Part shown: positions 33,570-44,735 of the stretch, in pieces | How positions within the stretch are numbered: position 1 is the stretch's first letter | Layout: every line of letters begins with the position of its first letter | Assembly: GCF_029962835.1 (NCBI RefSeq) | Contig: NC_080583.1 | Coordinates: forward strand, 49,889,658-49,953,657 | Length of the DNA stretch: 64,000 nucleotides | Direction of reading: 5' to 3' | From: Magnolia sinica | Lineage: Eukaryota > Streptophyta > Magnoliopsida > Magnoliales > Magnoliaceae | Program-made: the position numbers and the translations under genes | The notes under the pieces: model-generated | The model's database searches: none | What the model was told of the DNA's origin: nothing | What the model saw: the letters and a program-made list of their open reading frames with translations, nothing else

Positions 33570-35920
33570 CTTTCTTGTCCCCATTTGTAATTGTCGAGAA
33601 GCTACTCGGCAGAGTGATGAAGAAAAGAATTGAGGAGTGCATCATCTCCTATTTTAAAGGTAGATGAGTTAGATTTTCAGGTGTTATACTTTCAGCTCAC
33701 GGACAATACGTTTTTAGCTTGTGATTTTCCTAGGGAATATATTACAAGGTTGAAGTCTGATGGAATGAGGTATTTTCATATCAAAAGGAGAATTGGTCCA
33801 AGTAAGAAATCATTGGGGGTAAACAGGACGGAGAGCTTTGTGGCAAGTCTTGCATCTATCTTGGGTTATAGGGTTGGTTCCTTCTCATTGACTTGACCTT
33901 CTACTTTATATCAATGTGGAAAGAAGACTATCTAGAAAAGTATCTATTGTTAGAGCAAAATTATAGTAAATCATGGTGACCTTTTTCTAATTTTCTAATC
34001 TATTATATGCCCCTTTGTTAACACCAAAAATCCTGTTGGATAGATCAAAATGGCTACAAAGAGACTTACTATGGCAAGGAAGGGAGGAGAAAGAGAAGTT
34101 TTATCTTCTCAAGTTGAAGTATGCAAACTGAGAGATATGGGTGGCCTTTGAATTAGAAGATTGAAGACTATGAACACAGTTCTTCTTAGGAAGTGGTTAT
34201 GGAGGTTCTTGTAAAATGAGGATAGCTTATGGAGGGTGATGACCTCTAAATATGGCCTCCATGATGGTTGTTGGATGCTCCAACCCAATGTTAATTCTCG
34301 AGGGTAGGGGTTTGGAGGACAATTGCAAATTCAAAGAGGGTATCATATATGGGGTTGATAATGGATATTGTAATTCTTTATTGGGAAGGTAACTGGGAAG
34401 GATCGCTTTGAGAATCTCTATAGGTTGGTAGTGGAAAAGGATATCATGATTGATAAATATTTCTTAAGGGAGGTTGATCGGGTTATCTAGTTCATTCCAC
34501 TTAAGAGGAATTTGAATTACGTGGAAATCAACTCCTTCCCAGTCGTTACTTCTATTGGACGATGTCTTCATACCAGTGTCGGATTGGATTGCATGGTTTG
34601 GAAGATAACGAGTCTCATATTCTTTTTTTTTTTGGAAAGAACTGGTGCACCAACAATTATTTTGGAAACGCTTTCAAGAATCTCTGCAGGTTGGAACTGG
34701 AAAAAGACATAATGGTTGATGGATGTTCTTGAGGGAGGGTGATTGGATTATTTGGTATATCCTACTCTAGGAGAAATCCAAATGATGTGGAAATTGACTC
34801 ATTTTCTCAGTTGTTACTTCTATTGGAGGATTCTTCAACCTAGTGCTTGGATTAGGTTCCTTGATTTGAACAATAGCCCTTGCTGGTGTGGTCTTTCTAT
34901 AGAAGAATCATGGGTGTGGGAGATGCTCGCAATGCTATAAGCTCATGTTTACTTGGGTGGTAGGGAAAGATGAAGTTCTTATGCTGGATCATCTCTCTCA
35001 AGAGTGGATAGATATATCGTCAATGGTTTTTGTGTCTTAAAGTTGAGGAGACAGTTAGTCATTTCTTCATTCATTGCCACTTTTCTAAGAAATTGTAGAA
35101 TAACATTCTCAACTTAGCTTTCCTAGGTATAAGTAAGCTTCATCACTCGACCAATAAATCGAGGGATCTAGATTGGCTAGAAAAAAAAGTTTTGTTGGGG
35201 AGAGTTGAATGATGCCTTCATCTGTGGATAGTGTCCTAGATGCATGGAAGTTTGGTTTCAAAAGTCAAAGAGCTAGTAGCCTATGGTGCTTCTCCCTTCC
35301 TGCATTATGGGGGGTGATATAGAAAGACATGAATAATAGAGGCTTTATAAATGGACTAGAACCTGACCGAAGTGATGGAAAAATTCATTTGGACTTCGAT
35401 ACACAACGAATTTATTGGACTGTTTAAAAATGACATGAAGAGATGTTGGATGTGGTTTATGGAGGATGCTTTTCGTTCTTGGGTGGGGGTGTAGAAACTA
35501 AACTTTAATGGGTGCTTAAGGGGCAACCTTGGCCAAGCGGTAACTAAAGATATCATAAGGGATGACCAGGGAGGTTCATTGAGTCTTTGTTAGTCCTATT
35601 CGTTTGTGATTTGAATGAGGTGAAAATTAGAGCTCTATGGATAGGCCTAAGCGAACTCATCTGTATGAAGGCCCTTGCAATCACTGAAGGTGATTCTTAA
35701 AGTGCCATTAATTGGGCATCCTTTGATCGTGGATACATTGAAGATCGGGAAGATGGTGGAGGATATTAGAGAGTTAAGTGAAGCACTTCTTTGGTGTCCT
35801 CTGCTTGCATTTTTAGGGAAGGGAAATGACTCTTCTATTCATCATTTATTATTTGGAAATGATTACCCTTTGTTACCTTTTTGCTATCTTTCTATAACAC
35901 TATTTTCTCCTTTCTAGAAG
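33570..35920 (+). pseudogene. L1-like LINE: RT C-terminal half, zf-RVT and RNase H, degenerate
   Basis: In order along the plus strand: the RT catalytic strand region FQVLYFQLTDNTF (33672-33710, the place of the family's FADDT, here TDNT, so catalytic Asp is lost). Next come ASILGYRVGSFSL (33850-33890, normally followed by TYLGLPL), KLRDMGG and LWRFL (34120-34215), then a zinc-binding zf-RVT motif ETVSHFFIHCHFSKKL (35048-35095). Last is an RNase H domain LNFNGCLRGNLGQAV (35500-35545) with ALAITEGDS (35670-35697). LINEs with a C-terminal RNase H are known in plants. Many stops and frameshifts are present. Part of RT is duplicated or rearranged near 34370-34790. Confidence 0.75.
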
Positions 35921-35924
35921 AGTA

Positions 35925-36018
35925 TGTTCATGTGCATGTGTGTTTGGGTGTGGGATAGTCATTATGAGTGTGGGAGGAAGTGCGCTAGCTTTTGTGTGTG
36001 TGTGGGTGGGTGTGGGGG
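35925..36018. repeat. TG/GGTG-rich simple repeat
   Basis: Runs of GTGTGT and GGTGTGGG lie next to the end of the LINE and lead into the 80-bp duplication. Confidence 0.7.
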
Positions 36019-36019
36019 T

Positions 36020-36179
36020 GCGGGCAGCGTTCAAGAGATTATTAGTATTGCATGTATCGAGACCTAAGATATGGAAGCATATACTGATATTGTGTGTGTG
36101 CGGGTAGTGTTCAAGAGAATATTAGTATTGCATGTATCGAGACCTAAGATATGGAAGCATATACTGATATCGTTGATAA
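36020..36179. repeat. 80-bp tandem duplication
   Basis: Copy 1 (36020-36099) and copy 2 (36100-36179) both start GCGGGYAGYGTTCAAGAG and contain GCATGTATCGAGACC. They differ at only a few positions, such as C/T at 36025 and 36105. The duplication ends 15 bases before the Athila-type LTR. Confidence 0.85.
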
Positions 36180-36567
36180 AATTACAGACCTTAGTGTTGA
36201 GGGTTAAATATTGCATATTGTCGCCCATTTACATCATGGTTTTATGAACATGATAATGCTTAATGTTCTATTTTAATGATGTTTGTGTTACAAGGTGAAT
36301 TTAAGAGCTTGGATTGAAAAGGGTGTTAAAAGCATGGATTTGATGCTCAAGAATCACCAAGGCAAGGGATTGATCTTAGGACACCAAGATTGAAGAATTC
36401 ACATGCCAAAGATTGAAGAAAACCAAGTGAGGAATGAAGAGAATCAAAGATTTGAAGTGAAGAAAAGGAATCCTAAAATTGTCCTCAAAAAGCATATTCT
36501 GAAACTCAAGGTCATTTTGTGAAATTGCGTCAAGGTAAGTCTATTTTGGGATTTCTAAGAAACCAAA

Positions 36568-37040
36568 CACTACCAGAAAACGGGCCAAAGGCTACGGCTA
36601 AAAACCGTAGCTAAAAGCCAATGGCTACGGTTAAGATCCATAGCACGACCGTAGCCATTGGTGCTGAGCCATAGGTCTAAAAGCTATAGAGATAATGGAT
36701 ACGGATTAAATCCGTAGCCGTTTCTTCTGGAGCGCTAAAGTATTTACAGCTACGGATTATATCTGTAGCTAAAAGTTAAAAACGAACCGTAGCAATTGGC
36801 TTAAATTAGCAATAACTACAGTTTGTAGAAACAGGCTACAGTTAATAGCTATAGCTAATTAAGCTATAGGTACGGATTAGATCCGTAGCAATATTGTCCT
36901 TAAGTTAAAATCATATACAGTTACGGATTTTATCTGTAGCTAAAAGTATAATGAGAACCGTAGCAAAAGGCTAAATTTAGCAAGAGCTACGGTGTTCAAC
37001 AAAGTACTACGGTTAATAGCCGTAGCTAATGCCTATTGTT
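36568..37040. repeat. CACTA left subterminal repeats
   Basis: The ~12-base core GCTACGG/CCGTAGC recurs more than 15 times in both orientations, often as palindromes such as TACGGATTAAATCCGTA (36699), with variants at 36749, 36873, 36921 and 37010. In Spm-like elements such arrays bind the element-encoded DNA-binding protein. Confidence 0.85.
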
Positions 37041-37410
37041 AATAAAAAATTTGATTTGTAATTGCAGCTCTTACCATTGTAGTACACCCTGATAACTCAT
37101 ATAAGCAAGATCCAATTCATGGCTAAATCATTCATTCATTCAATCAAACACAATCATTCATTCATTCAATCAAACACAATCTTTCATTTCCACTCAATCA
37201 TACACAATGCCAACATAATAGTTATATGTCTATTTAAAGTTCTCATTAACAACAAGATCCAATGCCTTCTCGCAGCCAAATAGCTTCTCAACCAGCGCAA
37301 GCAAAAACTCCATGGATGTGCATCTACTGATTATCAATTTGCAATCAACTAATACCTTATTCTTAGCTTCGCTTTGATCCGAAGCTTACTGCACATGGAT
37401 GATCATATAC

Positions 37411-37671
37411 CTGTTTGATCTGAAGGAGAATCAATGTTATACGCTGTCAGTTGTTCTTTCAGCTCAAGCTCCTTATCATCTTCCTCTTCACTATCAACGG
37501 TAGTTGGCATTTTCTGCTGAAAGACTCAAACCAAAAAGGCAATGAGAAGTCCACAAAAACAGGGAGATACTTGGGAAATAAGATGTTTCAGGATTTGCAA
37601 ACACACCTTTCTAGCAGGAGCCTTCTTCGAAGCTCCCCTGCCTTTGGGTTTTACACCCTTGGAAACATGTC
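37411..37671 (-). pseudogene. Captured two-exon fragment, Lys-rich then acidic (possible topoisomerase II tail)
   Basis: Two minus-strand exons can be read. 37671-37607 encodes [20 protein letters not shown] and a Lys, after acceptor CCGTAG, and ends at donor GTGTGT. 37513-37411 begins after acceptor CAGCAG and encodes KMPTTVDSEEEDDKELEL then KEQLTAYNIDSPSDQT, ending at donor GTATAT. The two join in frame. A basic stretch followed by an acidic one with LTAYNIDSPSDQ recalls, from memory, the C-terminal tail of plant DNA topoisomerase II; this identity is unconfirmed. It lies inside the CACTA element and is too short to work. Confidence 0.55.
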
Positions 37672-37807
37672 CTACGGAGAGAAAAAGATAACATGCATTG
37701 AGATGAATGAAATCTTCAAGATGAGAAATAAAATAGTAATTGACAATCTGCCTATACCGAGTTCTGTTCCCAACAAGGTTCGTAAAATTCAGGTTGACAG
37801 TGAAACC

Positions 37808-37885
37808 ATGTGATCCTCCATTGATGACGTTAAATGCAGGCACAGGCAAAACTAGAGTTTTGTTCCCAGCAAGGTTCGCAATGTG
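37808..37885 (-). pseudogene. Captured enolase exon fragment
   Basis: The minus strand encodes [20 protein letters not shown] followed by INGGSH, a highly conserved enolase segment; enolase converts 2-phosphoglycerate to phosphoenolpyruvate in glycolysis. The fragment follows an acceptor-like CATACAG at 37886-37892 and stops after 26 codons, where other sequence takes over. A second, decayed echo of its first ~25 bases (AACCTTGTTGGGAACAGAAC) lies at about 37757-37784. It is enclosed in the CACTA transposon. Confidence 0.85.
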
Positions 37886-37899
37886 CTGTATGACAAATA

Positions 37900-40060
37900 G
37901 TGCAACTTAACAAATATACGCTTTAACAGTGAGTAAAGGGCCAGTGAATAATCATACATTTTGAACTGTGTTTGGACAAGAGATGCTAAAAAAGATTATT
38001 TTCTGTTGATTTGAAGAGGCCAGTGAATAATTAGATATGATACATCAAGATGGGTTCCCTTGACAGCCTACCAAATTTCAGTGGGTCCCCACTATCGTGT
38101 GGTCAACTACTTGAGCATGACATTTCATGTGTGGGAGCTTCATGTGTGGCTGTTTGCTTGGTCTAAGTGCACTAAGTGCATTGCACTTAGATGGACTTAA
38201 ATACACTAGATGAGACCATGATATAGTAGGGTATCTGAAATAGATCAATTAGTAAATTGTGTTTCGAGTATATACTTTTAATAATTCATAAATAAATAAT
38301 AAAAAAGGAACATGTTGCAAACTTAGATGCATTTGGACACATCTAAATGCACTTGGATGAACTTAGACATACTGAGATCCATTTTCCACAAGTACAAAGC
38401 TTCATATTCAATCTGGGCCTCGTCACTTACCATGAGGCCCAAACTTAAAGCTTTGTCCGCTTAAAGTTGACCTACAAAATGCATATGAGTGTGACTAAGT
38501 TCATCCAAATCACTTAGAGGCACTTAAATGCACTTAAATGAACTTAGACACAGTTAAGATGCATTTTATCAAGCTTGACATACAAAGCTTTGTATTGGAT
38601 CCAAGCTATTTACATACATACATGTGCGTGTGTGAGGGAAATGATTCAAGTACCATAAAACTTCTTTCATTGAATCATTTGTGGGTCCCACTACAATATG
38701 TTGATGCAATGAACTCTGGCGATCAGACGTGTCACCTTCCATTTGGACATGGGACCAAAAATCATACCAATCCATGAGTCAGGTGGGCTAGACGACAAGA
38801 AAATGGTAGTGGGGAACACCCACCCTTGATTTCATGGGGCGCCCACCATGTTGTGTATATGCCATGCAATCCATTCACCTTAAGCATGTGCCCTAGATGA
38901 AGGGATCCTGCAGCCATCAAGTCGTTTTGACACTCTTGTGGGCCCCAAAGATCAATGGTGGGTGTCCCCTGAATTGGTTCATACCATGTGGCCGACCTCA
39001 AATTTGGATCGGACTGATTTTAGGGACCCTGACCTATTGAACTAGCACACATCTGATTGATGGGTCAGATGTCATCAACATATCATGGTGGCCCCACACA
39101 ACATTTTTGCCATAATTTCGGTGAAAAGGTCTGCATTGAAATAATTTCAACAATTTAATGAGGACATTCATGCATAAGAGAGCCCATCTACACGTCACCC
39201 ATGCCAACATGGCGCACATGTGTGAGACCCAATCCATCAAATGGATGGGTCCAACTATGTAGATGTCCTTATTAAACCTGAACCCATGTTCAGAAGACCC
39301 ATGGGTTCCCAAAGCAGATTCAAGTCCAAGACTTCAAATTTGGTACCTAGAATTGAACCTGATAGGACCAAAACCTGACTCCTTAAGGCAATTCAGCCAG
39401 GTATGGGTACACCAAGACTCGACATGAACCAGACCCATAAACAACACCATTGACCATATGTAATTGTTTGGGTAATTACGTACCAGTGGGTTACCTACTA
39501 GTTTGTGCAGTCAGCTTCTCAAGCATGACCTTTCATGAGTGTAGCTGTGCTAAGTGATTTTCCTAGCAACTGCCCCTCCATGACCTTAATTTGCCTGCTC
39601 ACCCTTTGGGGTGTCCATGCAATAACTAGGCTATAGGTCAACACTTGGTCAGACTGCGTTGGAAGTGAGTGGTGTCACTTGGGCCCCTACCATGGCCAGT
39701 TCCAAGAGCCCAAGTAAAAGAGTAGGCTTGGTGTCTAGTTGGTAGTCAACATAAAACTTTTGCCAATCTACTATTTTGAAGCCAATCTCAAATTGCTAGG
39801 AGAGATTAAAATGACGGTAATGGAATTCAAAATAAAGGATGAGCCACCTCATGACTAGAAGGGACTGATTTTGCATTAGTTCAACTTCAAGGTGCAGTCC
39901 ACCTTATGCACCACTCAAATGTCCAACACATATGACACATTGGGATAGGAGTCAGATTGCAAGTGAAGTTGAACTAATGCAAAATTCTCAAGAATGCTGA
40001 GTTGCCCATCTGACACCAACAGTCCAAATTTACCTAGGCTTGGGACCTGTTAGTGTGTGT
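37900..40060. other. CACTA interior without recognised genes (left)
   Basis: Only short ORFs were seen. A CACTTAGATGNACTTA-like phrase recurs several times between 38170 and 38560. Some stretches (38690-39320) resemble phrases scattered through plant intergenic DNA. Confidence 0.4.
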
Positions 40061-40135
40061 CACAAAGAACACACACATGAACACACACACACACAGGGAG
40101 GGAGGGAGGGAGGGAGAGAGAGAGAGGGATGACTC
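40060..40135. repeat. Compound microsatellite (AC)n(GGGA)n(GA)n
   Basis: ACACACACACACACAC is followed by GGGAGGGAGGGAGGGAG and GAGAGAGAG at 40081-40127. Confidence 0.9.
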
Positions 40136-40395
40136 TTACGGGAGTTCAAATCTAGCATTTGCATGATCATGAATGTGATATTTACACTAGCCACACAGCA
40201 AATGGATGCTCCCAAGTAGTTCGCTTTCCACCTTGCTTGTTCAATAGCCTTTGAAAAGTTGGGATGGATAGAATCATCCCAGTGATAGCGAAGCGCCATA
40301 TTCCATCAATGCCGGGGCACATCATGTCCTTGGTGCAAATCAATGAAACATGGGGACCACTTGTACAAAAATAGATGCATCAGAATAGTACTCAC

Positions 40396-40487
40396 CCTCA
40401 TGAACTGATCTGCTTCAACTTTCTAATTATGGCAGCTGCCTGTGATCGCGAAGCCCCTAACTCAGCTGTTGTCTCTGTAAGAACACC
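40396..40487 (-). pseudogene. Possible captured exon of unknown gene
   Basis: After an acceptor (TTGGCAG, minus strand) the reading is GVLTETTAELGASRSQAAAI and then IRKLKQISS with a stop, followed by a consensus donor AGG/GTGAGT. The composition is exon-like beside AT-rich flanks. I do not recognise the protein. Confidence 0.4.
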
Positions 40488-41862
40488 CTGCCAATACAAT
40501 TCATATAAGAATTCAATCGATTTCTATGTCAAGAAAACCAAAAAATCTTGACAGATGGCTCACAACTGATCTCTACTGCCGCCTGGAGCATGCAAAAAGA
40601 AAAAGAAGATGAATATGCTAAATGGGTAGCAGTCGAAATCGCCATTTAGTTACATTTAGGTGGGAAGCAGGCCCCTTAATTTCATTCAAATTCAAAAAAG
40701 CATTCGCTTTGACAAAAAACGAGTAGCAAGCACACTGCTAGAGGGAAAAAGGCCAAAACTGCAAATTCAGATGATTTGAGTCTGAATTAAAATACATGAC
40801 ATGCAATGCCAACCTCATTCAAATTAGAATAATGATACCTGATTCAAGATTGTTTTTTTCCATTTTTCTTTGTTTCCTTTAGTTCAATTCAACTGAGCAT
40901 GCCTTGCATCCAAACATGCCTTACGTTTAATATAACAACCTCGCCAAAATCTGTGGCCCATAAGACATCTGCATTGAGATCCATAAATTGAGTTTGGCAG
41001 CTTGGATTTGAATCCTGTCAGATCCATAAATTGAGTTTGGCAAACTACATTATGACATTAGAATTATTCAAAAGAGCTTTTCTTTTCCAAACAAACACAA
41101 ACCCATGTAACTTAAGTACATAATCAAGTAATAAGTAGAAAATATGGGAAAAGAAACTGAAAAGCACCACAAACATATCAAAAGGAATGCTTAAAGCACC
41201 ACAAACACACACTGCTCAGAAACTGAAAAGCAAATTGCCTTCCATGGTTCCCATTAATATAAACGAAAAGACGTACGATCTGCAAAATGGAGTGCCACAT
41301 TCATCCAGAGTTATTAAGCAAGTCTAATCAGCCATGTTTAGAAAACCAATGACTAGGCACTGAACATGCCCCACAAGTGTTATATGATTTTTAAATTGTT
41401 AGGGAAATGATAGTTGGGTCACTTGGCAAGATATCACTGTTCTCACCTTTTGCACTCCATCCCTAGTCTCAATGTTGAAATAGAGTCTGTATCTGCTTCA
41501 TTTGAATAGTTAAGGGTGTAAACAGGCCATCCTCTAAAAGCTGGGCTGAGCAAATTAAAATTTTGAATACTAATGGCCTAACAAGCCAGCCCCAGACAGT
41601 TCAAAATCCAGTCCCAAATCCTACATGTGGTGCTTGTGAGGCTAAACAAACAAAGTGATCAATAAAGCATTAGATTGAAGCCTGAAGGCAAGAAGAATGA
41701 AGCATGTATCGATCTATAAATACTGTTAATTACTTAAGAAGAAAATGTACAAGTAAAACATACCATTCAAAAGAAAAACATCATTGCAAGTGCTGCTAAA
41801 ATGGATATTGTTGCACCTGACAATGATGCCTCTGTCAAATCTAGGAATTTTCATGTCAATGC

Positions 41863-41887
41863 GTGTGTACACACACACACACACACA
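41863..41887. repeat. (AC)n microsatellite
   Basis: It is an ACACAC run inside the CACTA element. Confidence 0.9.
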
Positions 41888-42198
41888 TAAATGAAAGATA
41901 TACATACAATCAGGGTAACCACTAAACAGTGAAATACATAAAGATTACATGTCAGCTAAGAAACTTACTCGGGGTGCATTGGAATGCACTACTGCAATGA
42001 ATCACAATTATAATCTAATTAATACACATTTTGGAGGATTCTGATTAAAGGCTGCCAAACATGACAGATAATTTAATTCTTGAATTCTTCAATCTTGAAC
42101 CCTGAGACTCAAAACTCCTTTTCAATTGGTCAGCAAATATAATTGAATTAAAGAGGAGAAAATAAAACATTTGTTGGCTGCTTTTATTGACCCACCAG

Positions 42199-42435
42199 AT
42201 GGGTTTAAACGATATGCAATTGTGGCAACAGCAAGTCATGCACAAGCAACTACAGGAGCTCCAGAGATAGCAACAACTTCAGCAACTAGATCAGCAGGCA
42301 AGGCAGCAACATTCTTTGAGTCAACTGTCTAGAGTTGCAAAGCAGTCTAGTGATCAATTACCTACCTTGGGCAATGGTGCACCTATGCATGATGCAACTA
42401 ACTACATGTGGTCACAGGAACATGTAGGAGGTTAG
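42199..42435 (+). pseudogene. Captured exon of a glutamine-rich plant protein
   Basis: After an acceptor-like CCACCAG the frame reads MGLNDMQLWQQQVMHKQLQE, then a Gln-rich stretch with one in-frame TAG at about 42268, then SLSQLSRVAKQSSDQLPTLG and APMHDATNYMWSQEHVGG, with a final TAG. Gln-rich helices followed by a HDATNYMW-like segment occur in a plant-specific protein family that I recall but cannot name. It is enclosed in the CACTA transposon. Confidence 0.5.
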
Positions 42436-43285
42436 AGGAAATGGTCGTTGCTGTGTTAGCATATATACAAATGCATGAAATTTTGAAGTCCGTATCAGTT
42501 AAATTTTTATTACTTCTTAACCTTGTTCTTCTTTCTATAAAATTAAAACACTCATGAAGAAAGAAATAAAGAAAGAAAGAAAGAAAAAAAAAAAAGAGGT
42601 AATCCATGTCAGAAAATGTTGCCATTGACAATCAAAGAGAAAAATGATAAATGCATAAGGAACTTTGGCCTTCTCTTCATTGAATGTAGAATGTTGTCAC
42701 ATTTCTTTTTTAATTAATAGCCTATCTGCTGACAACTAATTGAAGGATTTGGGATTACACATATTGAAGAGTAATTGAAGGATTGGTGTGTTCTATGGGG
42801 TATCCAGATTGAACCAATCATATCAATAGTTTGGATCACTAAACTACATGCTCCATTGTACCTGAAATTAATGGTGATCCTAACCATCTAATCACTAGAT
42901 AGAAAATGGGCAATCTATATCTATTATACTAGAAAGGTTCCATCATTCTCTGGACCAGCCATTATGTGAGGCTCGGCCTTGATCATCAATTGTTTCCAAA
43001 AAATATGCTATGTTTCAATTTAATTAAGAAATGGTAAGTAATGTAATGAAAGCACCACTTGATGTTAGCATTGGGATTTAATTAAGAAATGGTCAGAAAT
43101 GGTAATCTTTTTCCTTTTATTTTTGGGACAGACTAATCAATTTGCATTCAGAGATACCTCTGTACTCAATTTGGGGTGTTTTCAAACTCAAAACCCTTTA
43201 TCCTATGCTGGCCATTGTTTTTCTGTCTCCTCAACTACTGTTTATAACCATAAATTGAAACACATTGCCTTTTGGTGTGTGGTTG

Positions 43286-43575
43286 GCAAAACTAATCAGA
43301 CCCAAACTTTTGGTTTTACAATCTCAAGGAGGAATGTCAAATGAATTGTACAACACAATTGCACATGTAACAAATGGAATATGTGAAGGTATCTATATCA
43401 GCACGACTGATATTATTTTGCTTTTATATTTGAGCTACCATTTTGTGCATGAATCTAAGGCTCTTATAAATTCCAGATATGCATTGACTTCTCTGCAGGA
43501 ATTGCAATTGGGGGTGACGTGTTTTCGGGCTCAACTCTATCTGATCATGTCCTACGGTTTAACAACATTCCACAG
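43286..43575 (+). pseudogene. Captured ATP-citrate lyase B-subunit fragment (two exons and an intron)
   Basis: Exon 1 (about 43286-43388) encodes QSQGGMSNELYNTIAHVTNG and then ICE plus a split Gly codon. The intron 43389-43498 has GT...AG ends (GTATCT to CTGCAG). Exon 2 (43499-43575) encodes IAIGGDVFSGSTLSDHVLRF then NNIPQ, ending at donor GTAATT. This is the conserved CoA-ligase-like region of plant ATP-citrate synthase subunit B, which makes cytosolic acetyl-CoA. The phase across the intron is kept. Substitutions upstream of GGMSN show decay. It lies on the plus strand inside the CACTA element, opposite in direction to the enolase piece. Confidence 0.85.
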
Positions 43576-44110
43576 GTAATTTCTTGTTCATGTAATTTTC
43601 TCTCTTGGTAGTTTCTTTAGACAAGCAGCAACCCATATTTCTAATTGCTTCTCCATTCTAGTGAAGAAGATTCTGTTTACGTTTTCTAAACTTGCTGACA
43701 GTTAGTCTTAAAATCACACCTTGTTAGCAAAAATGTGCCTAATATATGTATGTACTTTTATACCATTTGCTCTAATATTAATCTAGTGGAAGAAAGGAGC
43801 TATTCAACAGGTGAGACATTGCTATTTTGATGCAGGGAGCAGGTAAAAGATCTTAAGCCTCTGAAACAGGGGATGCCCAATAAAGTTGAAGAGCGCCCTC
43901 GTTCTTCTTCTTTGTATCCTTTATAACTATAAATTGTTTTTTTTTTTTGTACCCTTATGTATAAAACATAATGCTGACCGTTCTAATAAGTGGCTACAAA
44001 AATAATAATAACCATCATCATAAACATTGATAGACACAAAGTAAATGGCTGGTGTACAGATTTTACAGGAAACGAAAATCCTTAAATGTTAATCGACACT
44101 AGATCAATTG
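43576..44110. other. CACTA interior without recognised genes (right)
   Basis: No family motif was seen. A short exon-like piece near 43838-43910 (GAGCAGGTAAAAGATC...) could encode QVKDLKPLKQGMPNKVEERP but is unassigned. Confidence 0.35.
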
Positions 44111-44115
44111 AGAGA

Positions 44116-44116
44116 A

Positions 44117-44153
<37 letters not shown>
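44116..44153. repeat. (GA)n microsatellite
   Basis: It is an uninterrupted AGAGAG run. It is followed by a partial repeat of the adjacent phrase ATCGACACTRGATCAATTGA (44092 and 44165). Confidence 0.9.
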
Positions 44154-44156
<3 letters not shown>

Positions 44157-44403
44157 AAATATCAATCGACACTGGATCAATTGAATAGAGGAAGATCGAA
44201 AGCCCTAAGTGTACAAAAAAAAATCCTTAAATACCATGCAAAAAAAAACTTTCCCATTTTCACCTGTTACAGATTTTACAGAACCCTAAATCCTTTCCTT
44301 GTTAGAAATTTTACAGGAAACGAAACCCTAATCTGTGTATTTGAAGATTTAGAAATAAAAACTCAAAATCAAACTTAGAATATATGGTGAGAGAAATGGG
44401 TAC

Positions 44404-44735
44404 CTGGTAATAGAGAAGAGACGGAGAAGAGGTGAAGGGCGAGGGCTGCAGGGGTGGATTTTCGCCCGGGTGAAGGGGGTGCATCGCTCAAGGGTTGCAG
44501 TCGAGAGGGAGAGGGAGAGGGAGAGGGAGCGACAGAGGGAGGTGGGTTAGGGTCGAGAGGGAGAGGGAGAGGGAGTGAGAGAGGGAGAGTGGAGCAAGAG
44601 AGAGAGCGCATGAGAGAGAAAAGGGACTCGCGGACTGGTTTTTTTTCCCGGAGTGGAGGGAGAGAAATTTTAGAACATTTCGTTTGAGGGGGAAGGAGAA
44701 AAAGGGCAGCGCGCGGGCTGAGTTTTCACATTTTT
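44404..44735 (-). promoter_or_regulatory. CT-rich 5'-UTR-like exon and donor inside the CACTA element
   Basis: The minus strand is a (CTCCCT)-rich leader (44470-44620), then a GC-rich segment ending TATTACCAG/GTACCC with a good donor at 44403. CT-rich leaders ending in a donor are typical of first non-coding exons of plant genes. It could be the promoter end of a captured gene or of the element itself, and it would transcribe leftwards towards the enolase and Lys-rich pieces. Confidence 0.4.

Noticed and set aside
40060..40299. Minus-strand 79-codon ORF as a captured exon
   Set aside because: Its end is microsatellite, and no family or convincing splice sites were seen.
44375..44687. ORFs in the GA/CT-rich block as proteins
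   Set aside because: Both strands are open only because of the simple GAGGGA repeat composition; better explained as a UTR-like leader.
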